NCBI GenBank assembly: GCA_963729275.1
Contig: CAVSNH010000001.1
Coordinates: 1-64,000, forward strand
Source: CAVSNH01 sp963729275
Lineage (GTDB): Bacteria; Actinomycetota; Acidimicrobiia; Acidimicrobiales; RAAP-2
Direction: 5' to 3'
Length of the DNA: 64,000 nucleotides
The notes under the pieces: model-generated
Seen by the model: the letters and a program-made list of their open reading frames with translations, nothing else
Database searches by the model: none
What the model was told of the DNA's origin: nothing
Translations under genes and position numbers: made by a program
Shown: positions 7,753-16,327 of the stretch, in pieces
Numbering within the stretch: the stretch's first letter is position 1
How the letters are laid out: each line of letters opens with the position of its first letter

Positions 7753-8696
7753 CCGACGGATCCCCGCCCGCCAACCGAGACCGTCACCCCGCCGTCTACT
7801 TCGCCTCCGACTACGGCACGGCCGACGAGTTCGTCGGCGTCGTCCACGCCGTTCTGCACCGGCACGCGCCGGGTGTGCCGGTCATCGACCTCTCCCACGA
7901 CGTGCCGGCTTTCGACGTCGGTGCCGGTGCCGACCTACTGGTGCGGTGCGCGCCGGTCCTCGGACCGGGCGTGGTCCTCGCCGTCGTCGACCCGGGAGTC
8001 GGATCCGAGCGGCGCGCCGTCGCCATCGGCCTGGCCGACACCGCCGGCGGCCCCGACTGGCTCGTCGGGCCGGACAACGGGCTGCTCCTCCCGCTGGCCG
8101 CGGTCGGTGGGATCCGCCAGGTGCGCGAGATCGACGCCGACGTCGCCTGGCGGCGCGGATGGCCGGCGGTGACCGACGCACGGACCTTCGACGGTCGCGA
8201 CCTGTTCGCCCCGGCTGCCGCCCACCTCGCGTCCGGGGGGTCACCCGAGGCGCTCGGGCCGATCGCCGAGCCCGGCAGCCTGACCCCGGCTCCGTCCCCG
8301 GATCGGCCGGACTTCGGATCGGACGACCCGCGTGACAGTCGCGGCCCGGTGGGTGTCATCAAATGGGTCGACCGCTTCGGCAACGTCCAACTCGATCTCG
8401 GGCCGGTGGACCTCGACTCCATGGCGGTGGGCCTCGATGACGAGGTCGAGGTGGAGGTAAAGGTGGGCGGCGGGCGGCGACCGGACGCGCCCGGCTCGGG
8501 ACCGGGGCCGCGTCACCGTGCCCGCCGGGTGCCCGCCTTCGCCGCCCTCGATCCCGGAGAGATCGGCCTGCTCACCGACGCCACCGGACGACTGGCCCTG
8601 GTCTGCGACCAAGCCTCGGCCGCCGAGGCCCTCGGGCGGCCGGCCATCGGAGATCGGGTGCGGATCTGGCCGGCCCGAGCCGACGGCTCCACCTAG
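7749..8696 (+). CDS. SAM hydrolase (adenosyl-chloride synthase/fluorinase family)
   Basis: Protein of 315 aa of the DUF62 family, whose usual members hydrolyse S-adenosylmethionine to adenosine and methionine with hydroxide. Landmarks are the N-terminal YFASDYGTADEFVG, IDLSHDVPAFDV, VVDPGVGS and VGPDNGLLLP, then a C-terminal beta barrel starting near GVIKWVDRFGNVQLDL, with N-V-Q contacting the adenine in relatives. The halogenase branch is rare, and nothing here points to it. A poorly conserved, Gly/Pro/Arg-rich insert interrupts the C-terminal domain. GTG 7749 overlaps the proC stop. Confidence 0.85.
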   Translation: MTDGSPPANRDRHPAVYFASDYGTADEFVGVVHAVLHRHAPGVPVIDLSHDVPAFDVGAGADLLVRCAPVLGPGVVLAVVDPGVGSERRAVAIGLADTAGGPDWLVGPDNGLLLPLAAVGGIRQVREIDADVAWRRGWPAVTDARTFDGRDLFAPAAAHLASGGSPEALGPIAEPGSLTPAPSPDRPDFGSDDPRDSRGPVGVIKWVDRFGNVQLDLGPVDLDSMAVGLDDEVEVEVKVGGGRRPDAPGSGPGPRHRARRVPAFAALDPGEIGLLTDATGRLALVCDQASAAEALGRPAIGDRVRIWPARADGST

Positions 8697-8702
8697 CCCT
8701 CG

Positions 8703-8724
8703 GGGCCCCACCGGTAGGGGGCCC
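8703..8724. terminator. possible hairpin between SAM hydrolase and rex
   Basis: A 7-bp GC stem (GGGCCCC at 8703-8709, GGGGCCC at 8718-8724) with an 8-nt loop lies just after the SAM hydrolase stop. No T-run follows, so it would be a GC-hairpin type terminator at best. Confidence 0.3.
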
Positions 8725-8781
8725 GACGACCCGCCGGGCTCGGCTTTTCGTTCCGTGCGGGCGGGCCGTACGATCTCGCCC

Positions 8782-9540
8782 GTGCCGAGGGAGACACCGG
8801 GCGATGCCGGCGAGTCCGGAGCGACAGGAGGGGCAGGAGGGGGTGCTGCGTCGCGACGGATCCCCGAGGCCACGGTGGCCCGCCTCCCCGTCTATCAGCG
8901 CATTCTCGAGGAGCTCCTTCGTTCGGGGACGGCCACTGTGTCCTCCGAGCTGCTGGCCGCCTCGGCCCGTGTGAACGCGGCCAAGGTCCGAAAGGACCTG
9001 TCCCTCCTCGGATCCTTCGGCACCCGGGGCGCCGGCTACGACGCCGCCTTCCTCATCGAGCAGATCGATCGGCAGTTGGGCCTCGATCGCGATTGGCCGG
9101 TCGTCATCGCCGGGATCGGGAACTTGGGTCGCGCCCTCGCCCACTCGCGAGGCTTCGCGGCGCGCAACTTCCGGGTCGCCGCCCTGCTCGACACCGACAC
9201 GGCCATCATCGGGGAGGAGCTCGACGGGGTGGTCGTCCGACACCCCGACGACCTTCCCCGGCTGGCGGCCGAAGAGCACCTCGCCATCGGCGTCATCACC
9301 ACGCCGGCCTCGGCCGCACAGCGGCTGGCCGATCTGTTCGTGTCATCCGGCGTTCGCTCCATCCTCAACTTCGCCCCCCGCGTGCTCGAAGTGCCGCCCG
9401 TCGTGCTCCTGCGCTACGTCGACCTCAGCATCGAGCTCCAGGTGATGAGCTTCTACCAGTCTCGATCGGGTGACCGCCCTCCCACCGATCGCATCCCCAT
9501 CATCCGGTCGATCGGGGTGACCTCGGGTGCCGGCGACTGA
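8782..9540 (+). CDS. rex: redox-sensing transcriptional repressor Rex
   Basis: Repressor of 252 aa that senses the NADH/NAD+ ratio. It has an N-terminal winged helix (VYQRILEELLRSGTATVSSE, then NAAKVRKDLSLLGSFGTRG, the Rex recognition region) and a Rossmann domain with GIGNLGRALA. A C-terminal helix that swaps between subunits is also present (YVDLSIELQVMSFYQ). About 30 Ala/Gly-rich residues precede the winged helix, so the start at GTG 8782 is the upstream choice. It sits ahead of hemA as in many actinobacteria. I found no clear Rex operator (TTGTGAA...TTCACAA type) upstream of rex, hemA or nuoA. Confidence 0.95.
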   Translation: MPRETPGDAGESGATGGAGGGAASRRIPEATVARLPVYQRILEELLRSGTATVSSELLAASARVNAAKVRKDLSLLGSFGTRGAGYDAAFLIEQIDRQLGLDRDWPVVIAGIGNLGRALAHSRGFAARNFRVAALLDTDTAIIGEELDGVVVRHPDDLPRLAAEEHLAIGVITTPASAAQRLADLFVSSGVRSILNFAPRVLEVPPVVLLRYVDLSIELQVMSFYQSRSGDRPPTDRIPIIRSIGVTSGAGD

Positions 9541-9654
9541 TCCCGATCGATCGTTGGCGGTGGGTCGACGAGGCCCCTGATTAAGGGAAGAGAGCCGTCT
9601 CGCCCTACGCTGGTTGGGCATGCATCGGGGACTTGACGTCCGAGGGAGCTCGCC

Positions 9655-10938
9655 GTGTCGGTGATCGTGGTTGGTCTCGAGCACGACCATGCCCCACTCG
9701 ACCTCCTCGAACGGGTCACGGTGCCCGATACCGACCTTCCCAAGGCACTCAGTCGGCTTCGTGACCACCCGAACATGGCCGAGACCGTCATTCTTTCGAC
9801 CTGCCTGCGCACCGAGGTCTACGCGGTGGTGGAGCGGTTCCATGACGGAGTCGCCGAGCTCCAGGAATTCCTGTCGACCTTGAGCGGACGTCCCGTCACC
9901 GCCATCGAGGAGCACCAGTCGGTCCGGTTCGACGAGGACGTCACCGGTCACCTTTTTGCGGTGGCCGCCGGCCTCGACTCGGCCGTGATCGGCGAGTCGG
10001 AGGTGCTGGGTCAGGTCCGGCGCGCGTGGCAGAAGGCAGAGAGCGAAGGCGTCGCCGGCCCCACCCTGGGTGCCCTGTTCCGCCACGCCGTCGAGGCCGG
10101 AAAGCGGGTTCGATCGGAGACGGCCATCGCTCGGGGCATCACCTCGCTGTCCCACGCGGCCGTGGCCCTGGCTGCTGGACGGCGGACCCATGGGCTGCGC
10201 GGTGCGGGGGTCGTCGTGGTCGGAGCGGGGGAGATGGCAGAGGGAGTGGTCGGGGCACTGGCCGGCCACGGTGTCGGATCGCTGGTGGTCGTCAACCGGA
10301 CGTCGGAGCGTTCTGAGGCGCTCGTCCGGGGACTCCCGGAGGAATTGCGCGCCATGGTGCGCACCTGTCCGCTCGGGGCCCTGGAGCGCGAGCTGACCGA
10401 CGGCGATGTCGTCTTCGCCACCGTCGGGACCGCCCACCCGCTCATCGACCGAGCCTCGCTGGCCGAGGCGCTGGCCGCCCGCCCGTCGACGTCGCCGATG
10501 GTGATCGTCGACCTCGGTGTCCCCCGGAACGTCGAGCCGGCCGCCGCCTCCCTCGGCGGGGTGGTGCTCGCCGACATGGACGACCTGCGGGCCTCGGTGG
10601 CCGACGCCCTGACCGGACGGCGAGAAGAGGTGGCCAAGGCCGAGGCCATCGTGAGGGATGAGGTCGAGCGTCACCGGATCGACTTGCGGGCCCGAGATGC
10701 CGCCCCCGTCGTCTCCGCGCTACGACAACGCGTCGAGTCACTGCGCAGCGACGAGCTCGAACGCCGACGCCAGAAGCAGTCGAACCTCAGCGACGCGCAA
10801 TGGGACGAGGTCGACGCCGCCACCCGGGCCGTGGTGGCCAAGCTCCTCCACGACCCCACGGTGGCGCTCAAAGAGGCGTCGGGGACCCCTCGTAGCGAGC
10901 GCCTGGTCGAGGCGCTGCGCACGCTGTTCGACCTCTGA
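9655..10938 (+). CDS. hemA: glutamyl-tRNA reductase
   Basis: First committed enzyme of the C5 haem pathway: reduces glutamyl-tRNA to glutamate-1-semialdehyde with NADPH. The 427-aa product has the catalytic Cys in ILSTCLRTEVYAVV (family: STCNRTE, so Asn is replaced by Leu while Thr, Cys and Arg stay). It also has the second signature GHLFAVAAGLDSAVIGESEV, a Rossmann domain (VVVGAGEMAEGVVGAL) and the C-terminal dimerisation helix. GTG 9655 begins directly with the conserved N-terminal strand. It heads the hemA-hemC-hemD run and partners with HemL encoded 6 kb downstream. Confidence 0.96.
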   Translation: MSVIVVGLEHDHAPLDLLERVTVPDTDLPKALSRLRDHPNMAETVILSTCLRTEVYAVVERFHDGVAELQEFLSTLSGRPVTAIEEHQSVRFDEDVTGHLFAVAAGLDSAVIGESEVLGQVRRAWQKAESEGVAGPTLGALFRHAVEAGKRVRSETAIARGITSLSHAAVALAAGRRTHGLRGAGVVVVGAGEMAEGVVGALAGHGVGSLVVVNRTSERSEALVRGLPEELRAMVRTCPLGALERELTDGDVVFATVGTAHPLIDRASLAEALAARPSTSPMVIVDLGVPRNVEPAAASLGGVVLADMDDLRASVADALTGRREEVAKAEAIVRDEVERHRIDLRARDAAPVVSALRQRVESLRSDELERRRQKQSNLSDAQWDEVDAATRAVVAKLLHDPTVALKEASGTPRSERLVEALRTLFDL

Positions 10939-10955
10939 CCTCCGCCGGATCGCTG

Positions 10956-11909
10956 ATGGCGCCCCCGGCACGGCACCTCCGGCTGGCCAGTCGTGGATCG
11001 CCGCTCGCTCGCTGGCAGGCCGAGCGGGTGGCGGCCAGGTTGGCGGCCACCGGAGTGGACTGCTCGGTCATGGTGGTCGAGACCGAAGGCGATCGGCGGT
11101 CGGCGATGCCTATCGAAGATCTCGGCGGCCAAGGCGTGTTCGTGCGCGAGGTGCAAGTGGCCGTGACACGAGGCGACGCCGATGCCGCCGTGCACTCGGC
11201 GAAGGACCTGCCGGCTTCGCCCGAGCTGTCCGTCCCCGGCCTCACCATCGGTGCCATCCCCGAGCGCGCCGATTCCCGAGACCTGCTCGTGGGTTCGACG
11301 CTCGAAGGGCTGGCCACCGGGTCGACGGTGGCGACCGGCTCGACCCGGCGCCGGGCACAACTCGCCAATCTCCGACCCGACATCGTCTTCACTGGGCTCC
11401 GGGGCAACATGGACCGGCGACTGGCCCAGGCTGGCACCGACGGGGTGACGGCCGTGGTCGTGGCCAAGGCCGCTGCCGACCGCCTCGGGTGGGCCCCACC
11501 ACCGGGCATGGCCACCGAGGTCCTCGACCCCGCGGCCATGGTCCCCCAGGTGGCCCAGGGCGCCCTGGCCGTCGAGTGTCGGAGCGACGACCCGGAGGTG
11601 CTCGCCGTTCTGGCCGCCATCGACGATCCCGACTGGAGGCGGCTGGTCGAGGCGGAGCGGGCCTTCCTGGCCGAGCTCGGGGGTGGTTGCACGCTGCCCG
11701 TCGGTGCACAGGCCCGATGGGCGCACGACGAGCCGGCTGTCGGCGGCCGGGACCGGACCCTGTGCCTGACCGGGATGATGGCGTCCTATGACGGGCGCAT
11801 CGTCCTGCGCCACGATGCCGAGGGTGACGACCCGGTGGAGGTCGGTGTGGATGCGGCCGCATGGCTGCTCGATGCGGGCGGACGCCAGTTGCTGGGGGCG
11901 TCCGAGTGA
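10956..11909 (+). CDS. hemC: hydroxymethylbilane synthase (porphobilinogen deaminase)
   Basis: Polymerises four porphobilinogen units into hydroxymethylbilane. The 317-aa product shows the three-domain family pattern: RLASRGSPLARWQAERVAA at the N-terminus, VHSAKDLPA, and GSTRRRAQLANLRPD with the substrate-binding arginines. The dipyrromethane cofactor cysteine is in AELGGGCTLPVG. Length is standard. It begins 17 bp after hemA and overlaps hemD. Confidence 0.96.
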   Translation: MAPPARHLRLASRGSPLARWQAERVAARLAATGVDCSVMVVETEGDRRSAMPIEDLGGQGVFVREVQVAVTRGDADAAVHSAKDLPASPELSVPGLTIGAIPERADSRDLLVGSTLEGLATGSTVATGSTRRRAQLANLRPDIVFTGLRGNMDRRLAQAGTDGVTAVVVAKAAADRLGWAPPPGMATEVLDPAAMVPQVAQGALAVECRSDDPEVLAVLAAIDDPDWRRLVEAERAFLAELGGGCTLPVGAQARWAHDEPAVGGRDRTLCLTGMMASYDGRIVLRHDAEGDDPVEVGVDAAAWLLDAGGRQLLGASE

Positions 11910-12709
11910 GCGGGGAGCAGTCGGGGGACGAGCCCTCCGGTCACTCCGAGTTGGCCGGATGGCGCGTGGTCGTGACCGGCGATGCCCACCGCAGCTCGGA
12001 ACTGGGTCATCGGGTCGCCGAGCGGGGAGCGGACGTCGTGGCGCTGCCGGTGGTGGCCATTGAGCCCGCCCCCGACGGAGGTGCCGGCCTCGGCGCGGCG
12101 GCCGGCCGCTTGTCGTCGGGGGACTACGCCTGGGTGATCGTGACCTCGGCCAACGCCGTGGACCGGTTGCAGCGTGCCCTCGCCGGGCGCACCGTCCCCG
12201 ACGCGGTCCGATGGGCCGCGGTCGGGCCGTCGACCGGTCGGGCCATCGAGGCGGCCGGCCTGCCCTGCCACCTGGTGCCGTCGGTGGCCACGGTCGACGG
12301 GCTGGCCACAGAGCTGGTGGCCACGGCCGCCCCGGGCCACGTGCTCTACCCGCGCGCCGAACGTGTGCGCGGGGATCTCGCCGCCCGTCTCTCCGACGCC
12401 GGCTGGATCGTCGACGACGTCGTGGCCTACCGCACGACCGGCGCCGACCCCGATCTTTCGGCGCAGGAGGCAGCCCGCGGCGCCGACGCCATCCTCTTCA
12501 CCTCTGGATCGGCCGTCGACCACACCGTGGCCCTCCTCGGCGCAGAGGCCGTGCCTCCCCTCGTCGTCACCATCGGACCGTCGACGTCGGCCGCAGCCCG
12601 GGCGGCCGGACTGCGGGTGGCCGCCGAGGCCGATCCCCACTCGGCCGATGGATTGATCGACGCCCTCTTCTCGTTGGCTGCCTCAGGGGCGCGATCGCCC
12701 GGGCGATGA
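11906..12709 (+). CDS. hemD: uroporphyrinogen-III synthase
   Basis: Closes and inverts ring D of hydroxymethylbilane to give uroporphyrinogen III. The 267-aa sequence is weakly conserved, as usual for HemD, but shows the bilobal markers GWRVVVTGDAHRSSELGHRV, WVIVTSANAVDRL, AAVGPSTGRAIEAAGL, YPRAERVRGDLAARL and DAILFTSGSAVDHTV. No methyltransferase (CobA) domain is fused, unlike the homologue in many Streptomyces. GTG 11906 overlaps the hemC stop (GTGA). Confidence 0.93.
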   Translation: MSGEQSGDEPSGHSELAGWRVVVTGDAHRSSELGHRVAERGADVVALPVVAIEPAPDGGAGLGAAAGRLSSGDYAWVIVTSANAVDRLQRALAGRTVPDAVRWAAVGPSTGRAIEAAGLPCHLVPSVATVDGLATELVATAAPGHVLYPRAERVRGDLAARLSDAGWIVDDVVAYRTTGADPDLSAQEAARGADAILFTSGSAVDHTVALLGAEAVPPLVVTIGPSTSAAARAAGLRVAAEADPHSADGLIDALFSLAASGARSPGR

Positions 12710-12751
12710 GCAGCCGGTGGTTGGGACGGCCCTGGCATCGGCCTCCCGCTC

Positions 12752-14650
12752 CTACTTCTTCCCCGACGGGATGCGGTCCCACACATAGGCACCGCCCGGT
12801 TCCAGCCGGGGGGGACGGCCGAGGAGTGAGGAGAAAAAGGACACCGCCTGGGCGGGCTGGGGGACTCCTTCGGGGAAGGCGACCAAGGTTCGGACGTGCC
12901 ACGTCTGCCACTGACCGAGAAGCTTCGTGCGCAGCGTCGGTGTGAGCGCCGGCGGGCGGCCCTGGTAGAGCTCGATCAAGACGGTCGCGGTCAGGGTGAG
13001 ACGGCCGTATCCGATGGTCGGTGAGAACGCGATGTGGTCGCTCGGTGGTTGCGGGACGAGGAAGTAGCCGCCGGGCATCCGGAACCGCATGTCGGCCACC
13101 GCCTGCCACATCTGGGCGTTCGGTGTCAGTGACGAGGGATAGGGATAGACGACGGCGGTGGTACCCGGTCGGATCTGGTCGACGGCGGTGGAGAAGTAGA
13201 GGGGTGTGCCGACCTGTCCGACGGCGGTGAAGGGCACGTTGGGGACGAGGGGCAGCAGCGCCACGACGGCGATTACGCCCGGCACCACCCACCCGACGGC
13301 GGCGCCCCTCCGGCGCCGGCTCCGGGCGGTGTGCCGACCGGTCCTGCCTGCCCCGAGCGCGTCGTGTAGTGCGTCAAGGACGACACCGAAGAGGAGGGCG
13401 GCGAACAACGCCACGTACAGCGAGTACCGCACCGGGATGGTGTTGCTCAGCAAGGGGAGCTTCGTGAAGATCCATTCAGGCAGGGGAAACCCAGTCGGCG
13501 CGGCCGACGGCTCGTTCTTGACGGCCAAGCTGGCACCCAGCGAGATCACGAATGCGACCACGGCGCAGATGGCCGCCACCCGCACCACCGCCGACCGACG
13601 CCACAGCGCGACGGTGCCGATGACCAGGACAACGATGAGGGTGATGCCGAGATAGGAGCCGTTCTCCGTCGGGCTGTTGGCGAAGTGCGTGGCCACGTGC
13701 ACGGCTCGGGCCGGAGCGAAGCGCTGGTTGGCGTCCGGCACCACCAACCCCAGCAGGTCGGCCCGGTAGGCCTCGGGGACGAGCTGGATGGGCCCTTTGA
13801 TGGCCCCCGGGCCCCTGAGGGCGAACCAGACCGGGTAGGCGAGGAGCAAAACGCTCGCACCGGCCGCCCACACCGCGCCGGTCACTGCGTAAGGGAGTCG
13901 TGCTCGGATCTGGCCACGGCCGATGACACAGGTGGCGATGACGCCCACGGCCGCGATGACGAGCGTCGAGGCGAAGACCTCGGTGGCCACGAAGAATTGA
14001 GCAGTCAGAAGCAGAGCGAGCACGACGCCCCAGACGCTGGCATTGCCCCGTTGCCGGACGACGATCTCGTGCACCACGAGCAGGATGAGGGGCGGGAAGA
14101 CGACAAAGGTCAGGTTGGTGTGGCCGGCGCTCTGGGCGATCTCGTAGGGCCCGAAGCCGTAGACGAGCCCTCCGACGAACGCCGCCAGTCGCCACCGGGT
14201 GAAGCGCCCGACGAAGAAGTAGCCGGCGGTGCCCGACCCGGCCAGGGCGAGGGTGCTCAACGTGTTGAAGGCGGCGATGGGCCCCCAGATCACGGTCACC
14301 GGCGAGAAGAGCCCGCCGAGGAAGAGCGAGCTGGTGTTGTTGAGCAGGTTGATCCCGTACGGATAGTTGGCGAAGTGCGAGAAGAAGGGATTGTGATCGT
14401 GGCGCACTGCGTAGACGGCCCACTTGAGGAACCACATGGTGCTGAACTGGTCGCCGCCGAGCTGCGAGACGCCGCTCGGATGGGTGCTCCAAACGTGCCA
14501 GTAGACGATGACGGCGAGCACGACGTACGCGGCGATGGCAAGCACCGCGGCACGGACACCGTCGCGACGCATCGTCCGGCCCTCAGGGATGGTCCAGATC
14601 TCGGTGGGACGACGCCTGGGCGGCCCTTTCGCCTCTGAGTCGTCATCCAT
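12752..14650 (-). CDS. polytopic membrane protein, GT-C glycosyltransferase-like
   Basis: Integral membrane protein of about 632 aa with ten or more predicted helices, beginning with VLAIAAYVVLAVIVYWHVW. An acidic/aromatic loop follows the first helix (HPSGVSQLGGDQFSTMWFLK and HNPFFSHFANYPYGINLLNN), in the place and style of the first extracellular loop of GT-C transferases that use polyprenyl-phosphate sugars. The C-terminal third is a soluble domain. ATG 14650 gives a basic cytoplasmic N-terminus; ATG 14668 is an alternative. It points against the haem genes and separates hemD from hemB. Substrate unknown. Confidence 0.7.
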   Translation of the reverse strand: MDDDSEAKGPPRRRPTEIWTIPEGRTMRRDGVRAAVLAIAAYVVLAVIVYWHVWSTHPSGVSQLGGDQFSTMWFLKWAVYAVRHDHNPFFSHFANYPYGINLLNNTSSLFLGGLFSPVTVIWGPIAAFNTLSTLALAGSGTAGYFFVGRFTRWRLAAFVGGLVYGFGPYEIAQSAGHTNLTFVVFPPLILLVVHEIVVRQRGNASVWGVVLALLLTAQFFVATEVFASTLVIAAVGVIATCVIGRGQIRARLPYAVTGAVWAAGASVLLLAYPVWFALRGPGAIKGPIQLVPEAYRADLLGLVVPDANQRFAPARAVHVATHFANSPTENGSYLGITLIVVLVIGTVALWRRSAVVRVAAICAVVAFVISLGASLAVKNEPSAAPTGFPLPEWIFTKLPLLSNTIPVRYSLYVALFAALLFGVVLDALHDALGAGRTGRHTARSRRRRGAAVGWVVPGVIAVVALLPLVPNVPFTAVGQVGTPLYFSTAVDQIRPGTTAVVYPYPSSLTPNAQMWQAVADMRFRMPGGYFLVPQPPSDHIAFSPTIGYGRLTLTATVLIELYQGRPPALTPTLRTKLLGQWQTWHVRTLVAFPEGVPQPAQAVSFFSSLLGRPPRLEPGGAYVWDRIPSGKK

Positions 14651-14838
14651 CGAACCCGAGTATTCCATCCACGCGCTGACCAACAGGTGGACGCGCGTCG
14701 CGGGACATGACACGTCAGTGCCGAGGTGGCTCTGTGCAATCACGAGACGATGAACCTTGAAAGGCGGTTTGCAATCGCGTCCGGTACAGCCGGCGGCCCC
14801 CTCAGTCGTGCTCCGATCGCCGTCACTCCTCCCGGGGT

Positions 14839-15174
14839 TATCCGCCCCGCAAGTACCTAGGTCAATCGAATCCGGAATTCCAGGAGTCGACCGCTCGGCG
14901 ACGGGGCCACATCAACCCCGACGACATCTCTGGCTACCACTTGTTCGAGTTGCCGGACGGCCGGGTGTTGGAAGGGGCATGGGACCTCCGAGGCCACGAA
15001 GTTCCCTACTTTGGTGGCGTCGAGTTGCCCGCCAAGCGAGTGCTGGAGCTCGGCCCAGGCGAGCACACCCAGAAGCACCGGCTGGGCCACGTGGCCACCG
15101 CCGAGTAGACGGACATGCCCATGTACACGGTCGTGGGCAAGCGCATCGAGCCGCTGGCGGGAAGCCCTCTCTGA
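14839..15174 (+). pseudogene. remnant of a class I SAM-dependent methyltransferase
   Basis: In one frame this stretch encodes GYHLFELPDGRVLEGAWDLR, a V/I-P-Y-F-G-G-V-E-L segment and KRVLELGPG, the SAM-binding motif I with its usual lead-in. It then jumps at once to HRLGHVATAE, an in-frame TAG at 15106, and TDMPMYTVVGKRI, which resembles the C-terminal strand of such enzymes. The whole Rossmann core between motif I and the C-terminus is missing, so the copy cannot be active. No start codon or ribosome site is evident. The hemB leader follows. Confidence 0.55.
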
Positions 15175-15310
15175 CCGGTCCGAGGGTCGTCGGCTCCTCG
15201 GTGGTCACGTCTGAATCGAGCATCTGTCCACGCCTGGACGACGCCGATCTCGCCCTAGGCAAATGAGCCCTAGGCAAATGAGGTGGTCGACCGCCATTAG
15301 TCTTGACCCG

Positions 15311-16327
15311 GTGTCGAACGCCGATGCGCACCGACCCGGGTATCCAGCCGTCCGTCTCCGCCGGCTTCGCCGCACCCCGGCCCTGCGCCGGCTGGTGGCC
15401 GAGACCCGTCTCCTCGTCGACGACCTCGTCGCCCCCCTCTTCGTGGGCGACGGCCTCACCCAGAGCCAGCCGGTGGCATCGTTGCCGGGCGTCGCCCAGC
15501 ACAGCCTCGACTCGCTGGTCATCGAGGTGAAGCGATTGAGCGCTCTCGGAGTCCCTGCTGTCATCCTCTTCGGGCTGCCCAGGCCGGAGGACAAGGACGC
15601 CACCGGCTCGGCTGCTCTCCGGCGGGACGGGATCTGGGCTCAGGCTCTCGGCGCCGTGCGAGACGCGGTGGGCGAGAGCATGGTCGTGATGGCCGACTGC
15701 TGTCTCGACGAGTTCACCGACCACGGGCACTGCGGAGTCCTCGACGCGGCCACCGGCACGGTCGACAACGACGCCACCCTGGCGCTCTACGCCCGGCTGG
15801 CCTGCCGGCAAGCCGAGTCGGGGGCCGACGTCATCGCCCCCAGCGGGATGATGGACGGGCAGGTGGCGGCCATCCGTTCCGCGCTCGACGAGTCGTGCTT
15901 CGAGCAGACGGCCATCCTGGCCTACGCGGCCAAGTTCGCCTCCGCCCTCTACGGGCCGTTCCGCGAGGCGGCGCGGGTGACCATCGCCGGCGGTGGTGAC
16001 CGCCGCACCTACCAACAGGACCCGGCCAACCGACGCGAGGCGCTGGCCGAGGTCGCCTTGGACGTGGCCGAGGGCGCCGATGCGGTGATGGTGAAGCCGG
16101 CTCTGCCCAATCTCGACGTCATCGCCGCCGTGCACGCCCGCTTCGACCTCCCGGTGGCCGCTTATCACGTCAGTGGCGAGTACGCCATGGTCAAGGCGGC
16201 GGACGAGCGCGGCTGGATCGACGGTCCGGCGGTGGCGCTCGAACAACTGACCGCGGTCAAACGGGCCGGGGCTGACTTCATCCTCACCTACTTCGCCGGC
16301 GAGCTGGCCGAGTTGCTCGGTGGCTGA
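15311..16327 (+). CDS. hemB: porphobilinogen synthase (delta-aminolevulinate dehydratase)
   Basis: Condenses two 5-aminolevulinates to porphobilinogen. The 338-aa product carries both Schiff-base lysine regions (AYAAKFASALYGPFREA and VMVKPALPNLDV). The metal loop reads DCCLDEFTDHGHCG, that is C-x-D-x7-C, intermediate between zinc-type C-x-C-x7-C and magnesium-type A-x-D-x7-D enzymes. GTG 15311 was chosen because the conserved YPAVRLRRLRRTPALRRLV follows closely; the frame stays open to 15263. The end overlaps hemL by 8 bp. Confidence 0.95.
   Translation: MSNADAHRPGYPAVRLRRLRRTPALRRLVAETRLLVDDLVAPLFVGDGLTQSQPVASLPGVAQHSLDSLVIEVKRLSALGVPAVILFGLPRPEDKDATGSAALRRDGIWAQALGAVRDAVGESMVVMADCCLDEFTDHGHCGVLDAATGTVDNDATLALYARLACRQAESGADVIAPSGMMDGQVAAIRSALDESCFEQTAILAYAAKFASALYGPFREAARVTIAGGGDRRTYQQDPANRREALAEVALDVAEGADAVMVKPALPNLDVIAAVHARFDLPVAAYHVSGEYAMVKAADERGWIDGPAVALEQLTAVKRAGADFILTYFAGELAELLGG

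Noticed and set aside
9581..9611. Possible promoter upstream of hemA (TTAAGG and TACGCT)
   Set aside because: Spacing is 19 bp and both boxes are weak; not enough to call.
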